DNA of 35,324 nucleotides from DATMNI01 sp035570275 (GTDB lineage Bacteria > Acidobacteriota > Terriglobia > Bryobacterales > Bryobacteraceae): positions 1 to 35,324 of the forward strand of contig DATMNI010000006.1 in assembly GCA_035570275.1 (NCBI GenBank), written 5' to 3'. Made by a program: the position numbers and the translations under genes. Below the pieces are notes generated by a model. It was not told the origin of the DNA. It did not search any database and was given only the letters and a program-made list of their open reading frames with translations. Of this stretch, positions 8,315-15,390 are shown piece after piece (the first letter of the stretch is position 1; every line of letters starts with the position of its first letter).

Positions 8315-9295
8315 GTGAGCGGTAAGAAGATCGCGTTAATCGTGGGCGCAAGCTCGGGCGTGTTGGCTATTGTCCTGGTGGCGCTCTTCGATACCCAAAA
8401 TCCGATTTCCATCCGTGGCGCGGTTCTGGCCCTTGACCCGGATCCCGCTAAGGAGTTGCCGATCGAGGACGCGGAAGTCACCGTGATTGACGGCCCGCCG
8501 GCTCTTGCCGTCCGCTCCGACGCTTCGGGATCCTTCAGCATCCCTTTAGGGCGGCGCGTTCGCCTGGGCTTTCCAGTCACACTCCGGTTCCGCCATCCCA
8601 ACTACCAGTCCCTCGATTTGAGCGGCGTTGGCGAAGACAAGTTGTATATCGCACACCTGACTCCGTCCGCCGGCGGGACCCTGGCTCGGGTTGACGGCCC
8701 CGAAGTGAGAATCACCAACGTCGTGGCAAAGTATTCGATCAATACCACTACGGTGGTCAACATCGGCAGCGCCGTCAAGACCTTCCAGGTGGTCAATACC
8801 GGCAACGTCCCCTGCAATGGGCAGCGTCCCTGCTCGCCGGACGGAAAATGGAAGGCGGCGCTTGGGTCCGCGGTTATAGACGCCGGCCCCGGCAATGAGT
8901 TTCATAACGGACGCGCGTCCTGTATCGCGGGACCATGTCCTTTTACCAGGACCGAGGACAATAACTCCAATTTGTCGCGTGACAGCCGTACTCTCCGGGT
9001 TTCCGCCTTGAACTGGTCCGACACGGCTACCTTCCTGTTGGAAGCGGAGGTCTATAAATCCGTGGTCAGTGACGTTCTCCGCCGATCGTATCCGGTGATC
9101 TTCGACCGGGCCTTAACCTTTTCTTTGCCGGCATCCGCGGAGGGCGTGAGCATCGAGGCCGAGCTCGACCGGGCTCTGATTGTATTCCCTCTCGGCCCGA
9201 CGCTCTTCCTAACCTGGGCCAATTGCCAACTCCGCGTAAATAAGGACCAGACCAAGATCTTCCGGTGTGAGCTCAAGCCCGGATACCGGTTTTAG
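8315..9295 (+). CDS. Membrane-anchored hypothetical protein with a carboxypeptidase-regulatory-like domain
   Basis: 326 residues from a GTG start. Residues 4-22 (KIALIVGASSGVLAIVLVAL) form one membrane anchor or uncleaved signal. Residues 30-115 look like a carboxypeptidase regulatory-like Ig-type fold: an ISIRGAVLAL strand, a DAEVTVIDG strand, then SDASGSFSIPL and VTLRFRHPNYQ. The remaining 200 or so residues have Cys pairs (PCNGQRPCSPDG, CIAGPC) that suggest disulfides outside the cytoplasm. I do not recognise that part. The gene is solitary, with short tandem repeats on both sides (8225-8299 and 9411-9440). Confidence 0.7.
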   Translation: MSGKKIALIVGASSGVLAIVLVALFDTQNPISIRGAVLALDPDPAKELPIEDAEVTVIDGPPALAVRSDASGSFSIPLGRRVRLGFPVTLRFRHPNYQSLDLSGVGEDKLYIAHLTPSAGGTLARVDGPEVRITNVVAKYSINTTTVVNIGSAVKTFQVVNTGNVPCNGQRPCSPDGKWKAALGSAVIDAGPGNEFHNGRASCIAGPCPFTRTEDNNSNLSRDSRTLRVSALNWSDTATFLLEAEVYKSVVSDVLRRSYPVIFDRALTFSLPASAEGVSIEAELDRALIVFPLGPTLFLTWANCQLRVNKDQTKIFRCELKPGYRF

Positions 9296-9410
9296 CAGCG
9301 GCGAAAATTGACTGCCGAATCTGGAGCCGGCGCAACCCAATGGGCTTCTTCCCCACGTGACTGCGGCTCCCGCCGTACGCTGGGAGCAACCTGCCGAGAG
9401 GTGTGACGCC

Positions 9411-9440
9411 AGGCTAACGTAGGCTAACCTGGGCTAACGT
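9411..9440. repeat. Three 10-base tandem units
   Basis: AGGCTAACGT, AGGCTAACCT and GGGCTAACGT lie head to tail, followed by TAACCTGACT. The GGCTAAC core resembles the TTGGCTAAC phrase in the 15-base array on the other side of the hypothetical gene. Function unknown. Apart from the possible small gene at 9574 and the promoter at 9948, I see nothing else in 9296-10024. Confidence 0.5.
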
Positions 9441-9573
9441 TAACCTGACTTTCGTATCCTTGCCCTGCGGCTAGTGTACCGGGTCCCTTCCCCGCCCATG
9501 TTCCAGTATTCACCGGTGCCCTGTCCCGGATGCTCTAAGCTATCTTCAATAGGGTAAGGGAGTTAAGAGACAT

Positions 9574-9744
9574 ATGCGCAACTCACATGCATCATTCCAC
9601 CGCTATCGCCTCCATGTGATAGGGACTTGGCCCGAAAGCGATTGTAAACGGGCAGCTTTGGCGGCTGCCGAGGCTGCACTTCAGGGAGAACTGGCACACG
9701 AGCGCGTTGCCCGGCACGGGCGGCGTCTCGGCGGATCCGTATGA
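9574..9744 (+). CDS. Possible 56-residue small protein
   Basis: ATG at 9574 is preceded by a purine-rich AGGGTAAGGGAG and stops at 9742-9744. The product begins MRNSHASFHRYRLHVIGTWP and continues with an Ala-rich amphipathic helix (CKRAALAAAEAAL). A WP turn between a strand and a helix, plus charged ends, look protein-like rather than random. I do not recognise a named family. The main doubt is its short length. Confidence 0.4.
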   Translation: MRNSHASFHRYRLHVIGTWPESDCKRAALAAAEAALQGELAHERVARHGRRLGGSV

Positions 9745-9947
9745 GCCGCGTCAATGAGACACGCCGATAACCTGAAGCGCAGCATCACCTAGCCAACCCC
9801 ACCCCAATGCAGATGGGAACAAGCCGTCGCCCTCTTGCACCTACCAATATCCTCATGCCGCCAGGAACAGGCTGTCGCCTGGCGGCAGACCCGCCCCTAG
9901 TTGGAATTGCATGCCGGTACCCATTTTGCGCCGTTTTGCTATTTCTG

Positions 9948-9975
9948 GGAACTTTTCCGCCGCAACGGGGTCTAT
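9948..9975 (+). promoter_or_regulatory. Sigma-E-like (ECF) promoter
   Basis: GGAACTT at 9948-9954 and TCTAT at 9971-9975 are separated by 16 bases. This fits the GGAACTT-N16-TC pattern of RpoE-type ECF promoters. Transcription would start near 9982, about 43 bases before the ECF sigma gene, so the sigma factor probably activates its own operon. Confidence 0.6.
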
Positions 9976-10024
9976 TCTCTTTGCAAGGCAAGTGTTTTCC
10001 TGGTAGTTTGAAGTCAGGCTGAAT

Positions 10025-10699
10025 GTGAGGCTGCTGGTGGCCACTTCAATCTTTGAATTAAACCCGGAACGAACTGCGGCGATCGCCGAACAGGAAGATC
10101 TCCGGCTGGTGGATTCCCTTCGCGACGGCAACGAATACGCGTATGAGCAACTGCTCCTGCGTTTCCAGCAACCGGTCTACGCCCTGGCGTTGCGGCTGCT
10201 CGACGATCCATCCGAGGCCTTTGACGTGGTGCAGGAAGTCTTTCTCAAGGTCTTCCGCAATATCGGAAGTTTTCGCGGCCAAAGCACTCTGAAGACGTGG
10301 ATCTACAGGATTACGGTAAACGAGGCCCACAACGCCCGCAGGTGGTTCTTCCGGCATCGCCGGCGGGAGGTGGAACTGGACACCGATCCTGAAGTCACCC
10401 GCAATTGGAAGGAGATCATACCCGACCATAGCCGTTCGCCATTCGACGTAGCTTCCGACCGCGAGCAGCACGTCATGCTCGAAGCGGCGCTGGATAGAAT
10501 CAATCCCATTTTCCGCGAAGCCGTGGTGTTGAGGGACATCACGGATTTGAGCTACGAAGAAATCGCGGAAGTAATTGGCGTTTCCCTGGGGACTGTCAAA
10601 TCCCGAATCCTTCGCGGCCGTGAGGCCTTGAAGGAACAACTGGCGGGAAGCCTGAAATCCAGGCCGGCCCTGCAATTAGTGCCCAAGACGGCAGAGTAA
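10025..10699 (+). CDS. ECF sigma factor, RpoE-like
   Basis: 224 residues from a GTG start. Region 2 spans about residues 40-110 (EAFDVVQEVFLKVFRNIGSFRGQSTLKTW carries the core-binding and -10-reading parts). Region 4 spans about 160-210 (FREAVVLRDITDLSYEEIAEVIGVSLGTVKSRILRGRE, a helix-turn-helix for the -35 element). It recruits RNA polymerase to envelope-stress-type promoters. It is followed after four bases by an anti-sigma factor and preceded by a matching promoter, so an autoregulated two-gene operon is likely. Residues 1-25 extend beyond the usual start, and a later start is possible. Confidence 0.95.
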   Translation: MRLLVATSIFELNPERTAAIAEQEDLRLVDSLRDGNEYAYEQLLLRFQQPVYALALRLLDDPSEAFDVVQEVFLKVFRNIGSFRGQSTLKTWIYRITVNEAHNARRWFFRHRRREVELDTDPEVTRNWKEIIPDHSRSPFDVASDREQHVMLEAALDRINPIFREAVVLRDITDLSYEEIAEVIGVSLGTVKSRILRGREALKEQLAGSLKSRPALQLVPKTAE

Positions 10700-10703
10700 T
10701 GTT

Positions 10704-11414
10704 ATGAGCTGTGAGAACGTGCAAGAACTGATCTCTTTACTGCTTGACCGGAAGCTTCCGGACGGGGAGCGGGAGAAAGTGTTGGCGCACACCCGCTGGT
10801 GCCGCGAATGCGGCGCGCACCTCGAAACGTTGCAGCAAATGCGCGCTGGACTCCTCGCCATGGCCCCGCTCGCCGTGCCGCCGGCCTTGTCCGACCGGTT
10901 GCGGGTACTGGCCTCCCACGAACGCAGCCGCCATCTCGCCCGTATGAATTTTGCTACCCGCCGGCAGGACTGGTCGGAATGGATCCGGCTGGGGTTCGAT
11001 AACCTGATGCGCCCCTTTGCTTTGCCGTTCACCGGCGGCATTGTATCGGCTCTGTTGGTGTTCGGCCTGCTGGTTCCGAACCTGAGTTTTCCACACAACT
11101 ACGGGGATGAAACACGCACCATCGACTTCACGTTCCCGGATGGCGCGGTAGTGGGCGCCACTGGCGATGCCGATAATGCCCCTCGAATCGAGCCGTTGAG
11201 CGCGCCGATCTTTGCCGGTGAACGGGCCATTGACCTGGTGATCGACGATCAAGGCAAGGTCAGAGGAGGCGTGGTAACGCACGGCGATGTGACGCCGGAC
11301 ATGATCAACGTCATTCTGTTCTCACGCTTTACGCCCGCAACGTATTCCGGTCAGCCCACCTGGGGACCAATCCGCGTGGTCTTTCCGCATCACCGCCGCG
11401 GCGTCCGCAGCTAA
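10704..11414 (+). CDS. Zinc-finger anti-sigma factor, membrane-spanning
   Basis: 236 residues. The N-terminal zf-HC2 domain has C3 and an H29-x3-C33-x2-C36 motif, the zinc site of ZAS anti-sigma factors that hold an ECF sigma inactive. A hydrophobic segment near residues 108-128 (FTGGIVSALLVFGLLVPNL) is a membrane anchor. The C-terminal 105 residues should lie in the periplasm and act as the sensor part; I do not recognise that fold. It starts four bases after the sigma gene stop, so the two are coupled. The signal it answers to cannot be read from sequence. Confidence 0.9.
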   Translation: MSCENVQELISLLLDRKLPDGEREKVLAHTRWCRECGAHLETLQQMRAGLLAMAPLAVPPALSDRLRVLASHERSRHLARMNFATRRQDWSEWIRLGFDNLMRPFALPFTGGIVSALLVFGLLVPNLSFPHNYGDETRTIDFTFPDGAVVGATGDADNAPRIEPLSAPIFAGERAIDLVIDDQGKVRGGVVTHGDVTPDMINVILFSRFTPATYSGQPTWGPIRVVFPHHRRGVRS

Positions 11415-11436
11415 CGCGTTGGGGTGACCAAGAGAG

Positions 11437-12273
11437 TTGCCGCCAAAGCTCGGTCAGCACTTCTTAATTAAAGGTTCCATCCTTGAGCGCATCGCCGCCG
11501 CCGTCTGCCCGGCCGACGAAGATCTCGTCATCGAAATCGGCCCCGGCAAAGGCGCACTCACCGAGAAACTGCTGAAGCGCGCCGCCCGCGTGGTGGCAAT
11601 CGAGGTGGATTACGAACTGGTGGATCACCTCCGCCGCAAGTTCGCCGGCGAACCGCGCCTGGAAATCGTTCACGCCGACGTCCTCCAGACCGATCTCGCC
11701 CAATGGGGCCGCGCCCCCGTCGCCGGCAACCTTCCTTACTGCATCGCATCGCCCATTATCGCGAAAACCGTGCGGCTGAATGTGCCGGGCACCGTGACGG
11801 GCGACGTTCCGGGCGCCGTGACGGGCGAGGTGCCGGGTGCCGTGCCGGGCGACGTGCCGGGCAGCCTGCCCCGCGCCGTCTTCCTGATTCAGAAAGAAGT
11901 CGCCGAGCGCCTGGTGGCCCAGCCTGGCGACCGCGCGTACGGCTACCTCACCGTGCAGACCGCCCTATTCGCCGATGTCCGCCTGTTGTTCGAAGTGAAG
12001 CCAGGCGCGTTCGCTCCGCCGCCCAAGGTGGATTCCGCCGTCGTCCTGTTGGAACCGGGCGCCCGCGATCTTGGCCTGACCGGCCACGACGCCTTCCTTC
12101 GCTTCGTCGGCCATTGTTTCCGTCAGAAGCGCAAAATGCTCCGCAACAACCTCGCGCCCATTTACGGCAAAGACCTGATAGACGCCTGGCCCGAGTCCAC
12201 CCTGCGCGCCGAGAAACTGTCGCTGGAAGACTTCGCCGCCATGTACCGCCGTCTTTGTGAGGCAGGTTGCTAG
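11437..12273 (+). CDS. rsmA: 16S rRNA dimethyladenosine transferase RsmA
   Basis: 278 residues. TTG at 11437 is the start; an in-frame stop at 11425 excludes anything earlier. Features in order: LGQHFLIKGSILERI at the N-terminus, the SAM-binding IEIGPGKGALTEKLL, the acidic end of beta-2 in VVAIEVDYELVDHL, the catalytic NLPYCIASPII, then VFLIQKEVAERLVAQPG and the KRKMLRNNL region. The enzyme dimethylates two adjacent adenines (A1518 and A1519 in E. coli) near the 3' end of 16S rRNA during small-subunit assembly. Oddity: residues 116-143 are a tandem four-residue repeat inserted between the NLPY helix and the next strand. The C-terminal codons run into a palindrome-rich repeat region. Confidence 0.95.
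   Translation: MPPKLGQHFLIKGSILERIAAAVCPADEDLVIEIGPGKGALTEKLLKRAARVVAIEVDYELVDHLRRKFAGEPRLEIVHADVLQTDLAQWGRAPVAGNLPYCIASPIIAKTVRLNVPGTVTGDVPGAVTGEVPGAVPGDVPGSLPRAVFLIQKEVAERLVAQPGDRAYGYLTVQTALFADVRLLFEVKPGAFAPPPKVDSAVVLLEPGARDLGLTGHDAFLRFVGHCFRQKRKMLRNNLAPIYGKDLIDAWPESTLRAEKLSLEDFAAMYRRLCEAGC
11782..11877 (+). repeat. In-frame 12-base tandem repeat within rsmA
   Basis: Seven clear 12-base units and an eighth degenerate one encode VPGT, VTGD, VPGA, VTGE, VPGA, VPGD, VPGS and LPRA. All are in frame, so the enzyme stays intact. The site is a loop right after the catalytic NLPY motif, where RsmA proteins usually have only a few residues. It probably grew by slipped replication, and the loop is likely flexible and exposed. 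Confidence 0.85.
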
Positions 12274-12290
12274 GGGCACCCCCTGGGTCC

Positions 12291-12309
12291 GGCGGATTGT
12301 TAATCCGCC
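12291..12309. repeat. Palindrome GGCGGATT-N3-AATCCGCC (copy 1)
   Basis: A perfect 8-bp stem with the loop GTT, in the short gap between the convergent rsmA and ppa genes. Four more copies occur at 22322, 22392, 22482 and 27234. Its place between converging genes would also suit a bidirectional hairpin terminator, but there is no T-run. Confidence 0.8.
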
Positions 12310-12371
12310 TGCCGGGTGCTGAAGGGCTCCCGCGGTTTGCTTTTGCCCCATGGCAGTTCCCGATCCCCGCC

Positions 12372-12911
12372 TCACTCCGCCTTCGGCTCCGGATGCGCCT
12401 CCAGGTACCGTTCCCGCGACACCCGAATCGCGTCCCGCGCCTCTCTGGGCCCGCGCCACCCCTTCATCTCCGTCCGCTTGCCTTCCAGTTCCTTGTAAAT
12501 CGTAAAGAAGTGTTCAATCTCGCGCAGGTTGTGCGGAAACACCTGGTCAATCGTATGGATCTGGTCAAATCGCGGATTGCGGGTGGGCACCGCCAGAATC
12601 TTCTGGTCGGGTTCGTCCTGGTCCACCATCTCCAGCATGCCCACCGGCCGCACCAAAATCAACACACCGGGGTGGCTGGCCTCGTCCCCCAGCACCAGCA
12701 CGTCCAGCGGGTCGGCATCCTCCGCCAGCGTCCCTGGAATGAAACCGTAATCTCCCGGATAATGCAGCGGCGAATACAGCGTGCGGTCCAGCCGGAACAC
12801 CCCGAGCTTCCCATCGTATTCGTACTTGTTGCTGGAGTTTTTCGGAATCTCCACAATCATCCGGACAATCTCCGGGCTGTCCGGCCCCGGTTCCATATCG
12901 TATAGGCTCAT
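12372..12911 (-). CDS. ppa: Inorganic pyrophosphatase
   Basis: 179 residues, the normal length for bacterial family I enzymes. It has the metal-binding signature DADPLDVLVLGD, the substrate-site segment YPGDYGFIPGTL, and the N-terminal IVEIPKNSSNKYEYD. It hydrolyses pyrophosphate to phosphate in the cytoplasm and pulls biosynthetic reactions forward. It begins 10 bases after the gntP-like gene and is probably co-transcribed with it. Confidence 0.95.
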   Translation of the reverse strand: MSLYDMEPGPDSPEIVRMIVEIPKNSSNKYEYDGKLGVFRLDRTLYSPLHYPGDYGFIPGTLAEDADPLDVLVLGDEASHPGVLILVRPVGMLEMVDQDEPDQKILAVPTRNPRFDQIHTIDQVFPHNLREIEHFFTIYKELEGKRTEMKGWRGPREARDAIRVSRERYLEAHPEPKAE

Positions 12912-12921
12912 GGTTCACTTG

Positions 12922-14277
12922 TTATCGTAGCAGCGCTTGCAGAGCCAGCACGATCCCGATCCCCACCATCGACGCGATCACCTTCATCACGGTCCACGTC
13001 TTCAGGGTCTCCGGCACCGTCAACCCGAAACACTGGTTCACCAGCCAGAACCCCGAATCGTTCACGTGCGAGTAGGCCGAGCCGCCACAACATAACGCCA
13101 GAATCAGCAGGTCCGGACTGTACCCCGGCATCCCCTTCACCATCGGCGCCACAATCCCCGCCGCCGTGATGATCGCCACCGTCGCCGACCCCTGCGCCGC
13201 CCGCATCGCCGCCGCAATCAGGTACAGGACGATCAGCGGCGAAATTGCCGAGGTCAGCAGCAGTTTACCCGCGTATTGGCCCACGCCCGAATCCACGATC
13301 ACCTGCTTGAACGCGCCCCCTCCGCCCATGATGCACAGCAGCGCGCCCATCGGCGCCAGCGATTCCGTGGCGATCTTGGAAGCGTTTTCCCGCGTCAGCC
13401 CGCGCCGGATGCCGAAAAAGTAGATCGCCACCAGGGTCGCAATCGCCAGTGCCGTGAAGGGATGCCCGAGGAACACCGCCGCACTCTTGAAGGCGGCATT
13501 GTTTGATGAAGGGCCGCGCAGGCTCGCCATAGTGGCGCCGAACACCAGCACCACCGGCAGCAGCAACAGCAGGATCACCACCGGCACCGGGGGCGGGGAC
13601 ATGGCCCCGGTATCTTTCCGTTCGAAGGTCGCCGCGAACTCCGGCACCGGCACATACATCCGCCGTGCGATCCACGTGCCGTACGCCATTCCGCCCACCA
13701 GCACCATCGGGATCGACACCGCCACGCCGTACAAAATGGTCCGCCCCAAGTCGCCGCCCAGCAGTTGTGCCGCCGCCGCCGGCGCCGGATGCGGCGGCAC
13801 CAGCGAATGCGTGATGGTAGTCGCCGCCGCCATCGGGAGGCCATAAAACAGCAGCGACCGTTTGCTCTCGCGCGCCAGGTTCCACACCACTGGGATCATG
13901 ATGATGAAGCTGACCTCGAAGAAAATCGGCAGCCCCACCAGAAACGCAGCCACCACCACTGCCCACGCGGCCCGTTCGTTGCCGAACTTTGCAAGCAGCC
14001 AATCCGCCAGCGCCCGCCCCCCGCCCGAGTATTCGAGGAACCGCCCGATCATCGCGCCCATCCCCACCACCACCGCGATGAACCCCAGCGCGTCCCCGAA
14101 CCCGGTCTGAATGGATTTCAGCACCTGTGCCGGCGGCATCCCCGACGCCAGCCCCATCGCCATGCTGGAAATCAGCAGCGCCAGAAACGCGTGCAGCTTC
14201 ACCACCAGAATCAGAAACAACAGCAGGGCCAGGGAAGCCACCGTGAGCAGAATGAGAAAATTGCCATTGGCGGGCAT
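12922..14277 (-). CDS. Gluconate:H+ symporter, GntP family
   Basis: 451 residues with about 12 hydrophobic segments, the usual size. Typical pieces are LHAFLALLISSMAMGLASGM, the GFGDALGFIAVVVGMGAMIG loop, EVSFIIMIPVVWNLARESKR, HSLVPPHPAPAAAAQLLGGD, and the C-terminal SHVNDSGFWLVNQCFGL. Family members take up gluconate or related sugar acids; the exact substrate cannot be told. A divergent fragment of a second copy lies at 15132-15285. Confidence 0.92.
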   Translation of the reverse strand: MPANGNFLILLTVASLALLLFLILVVKLHAFLALLISSMAMGLASGMPPAQVLKSIQTGFGDALGFIAVVVGMGAMIGRFLEYSGGGRALADWLLAKFGNERAAWAVVVAAFLVGLPIFFEVSFIIMIPVVWNLARESKRSLLFYGLPMAAATTITHSLVPPHPAPAAAAQLLGGDLGRTILYGVAVSIPMVLVGGMAYGTWIARRMYVPVPEFAATFERKDTGAMSPPPVPVVILLLLLPVVLVFGATMASLRGPSSNNAAFKSAAVFLGHPFTALAIATLVAIYFFGIRRGLTRENASKIATESLAPMGALLCIMGGGGAFKQVIVDSGVGQYAGKLLLTSAISPLIVLYLIAAAMRAAQGSATVAIITAAGIVAPMVKGMPGYSPDLLILALCCGGSAYSHVNDSGFWLVNQCFGLTVPETLKTWTVMKVIASMVGIGIVLALQALLR

Positions 14278-14457
14278 GAAGCGATCATTCTACACGATTG
14301 GGGCTGCACTCTTGTCCCCGCGGCGCACGCTCTCATGGGTGGGCGCGCCGAGACGTTGTCTTCGATCCCGATAAGCTGGGAGCGAGCCACGGTCAGTTTC
14401 TCACCGCATGTCTGAGCGGTTAGTACGGTGCCAAAAGAGAGGTCGTGGGCGGCACTA

Positions 14458-14922
14458 TCAGGTTCCGGGATCTGCAACCTGGCGGAGCGCGGCAACATCG
14501 GCAAGGTCTTGTGGCCTTCCGGCTGCCAGTTTCGCGGCGATCAAATCCTGGATCGAAATGAATGGCGCTGTGATGCCGCGTTGCGGGTCAATTACGGCGT
14601 CGATCCGATTCTCCCAGGCGCGATCAAAATCAACCCCGTCGATATGCGACAGGATATCTACCATGACCGGCGCATGTCCCATGCGAAAGAACTTGCCGCG
14701 ATCGGCGAAGTCGTCGGCTTTGAGCCCTTCGAGCGGCGCCCCAAACTCTGCCAGCGCGGCATACACCGCTTTGGCGTTGCCGGCGTCCGGCTTGACGAGA
14801 AGGTCGATATCCTTGGTCGCCCGCGGCTGGGCATGAAATGAAACCGCGTAACCTCCAACGATCAGATACTTAACGTTCCGGGTATTGAAGATGGACAAGA
14901 GTTCTTTGAAGTCGTTGAACAT
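14458..14922 (-). CDS. Nucleotidyltransferase-fold protein (MNT/AbiEii-like, DUF6036-like)
   Basis: 154 residues. The start MFNDFKELLSIFNTRNVKYLIVGG and the following YAVSFHAQPRATKDIDLLV show the polymerase-beta-like GG...DxD pattern. A third acidic position probably lies in PVMVDIL. A C-terminal ISIQDLIAAKLAAGRPQDLAD is typical of this group. Such genes often pair with a small upstream gene in TA-like modules. Here the first 53 bases overlap the end of such a small gene in another frame, so the pair is translationally linked. Toxin or antitoxin role is inferred from family. Confidence 0.8.
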   Translation of the reverse strand: MFNDFKELLSIFNTRNVKYLIVGGYAVSFHAQPRATKDIDLLVKPDAGNAKAVYAALAEFGAPLEGLKADDFADRGKFFRMGHAPVMVDILSHIDGVDFDRAWENRIDAVIDPQRGITAPFISIQDLIAAKLAAGRPQDLADVAALRQVADPGT

Positions 14923-15070
14923 CCACTGTAGGGTCCTTCATCCGGTAAGCTGCAAGGGAGAGGTCCGCGACGGCGCCCAGGCGTTCGTGCGCGGGCAATC
15001 GTTGCCAGTCCCGGCATTCGTCGGCCTTCATGGCATCGAGGCTGGTGTACATGCGGACTGCCTTGTCCAT
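14870..15070 (-). CDS. Small partner of the nucleotidyltransferase (putative TA-like unit)
   Basis: 66 residues from the ATG at 15070; a GTG six codons earlier (15088) is also possible. MDKAVRMYTSLDAMKADECR and a C-terminal RLQRTLVHLQ are features I associate with small proteins encoded just before nucleotidyltransferase genes. It is a charged helical protein with no membrane segment. It overlaps the next gene by 53 bases. The function is not established; an antitoxin-like or chaperone-like partner is a guess. Confidence 0.65.
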   Translation of the reverse strand: MDKAVRMYTSLDAMKADECRDWQRLPAHERLGAVADLSLAAYRMKDPTVDVQRLQRTLVHLQYPER

Positions 15071-15131
15071 TCGTTCCGTTTGTAACACGGCCCAGGATGC
15101 TTATGCAATGACGGTTGCTTGCGGTAACTGC

Positions 15132-15285
15132 TTTCCGTTCGAAGCTCGCCGCGAACTCCGGCACCGGAACATATACCCGCTGCGCGATACGCGTGCCATA
15201 CGCCATCCCGCCCGCCAGCAGCATCGGGATAGACACTGCCACGCCAGAGCGAATGGTCCGTCGCCGCCAACGATGCGGAGGACGG
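15132..15285 (-). pseudogene. Fragment of a second gntP-like gene
   Basis: The minus strand from 15242 to 15132 encodes VSIPMLLAGGMAYGT and VYVPVPEFAASFERK. These match the intact transporter's VSIPMVLVGGMAYGT and MYVPVPEFAATFERK. DNA similarity continues to about 15285 (a GGCGGCGAC...GGACCATT stretch) with a small deletion. Both ends stop abruptly, with no start or remaining domains. The intact copy lies about 0.9 kb away in the same orientation with the nucleotidyltransferase pair between. The rest of 15089-15390 holds only a short palindrome at 15358. Confidence 0.8.
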
Positions 15286-15357
15286 GCGGCGGGGATCGCG
15301 GCGGACTGCGGAGGACTGCTTCCGCGGTCTCCGCGCCCCCGCGCCTAGAAAAACCCA

Positions 15358-15377
15358 CACAGGCATGAATGCCCGTG
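15358..15377. repeat. Short palindrome CACAGGCAT-GA-ATGCCCGTG
   Basis: CAC-A-GGCAT and ATGCC-C-GTG can pair around a two-base centre with one mismatch. It lies 14 bases upstream of the rsmB start. It may be another interspersed element or a leader hairpin; only one copy is seen here. Confidence 0.45.
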
Positions 15378-15390
15378 CTACTAATCGGAT

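Noticed and set aside
9296..10024. tRNA or other structured RNA in the largest gene-poor gap
   Set aside because: I saw no cloverleaf, no GTTC-type T-arm, and no known riboswitch core in the gap.
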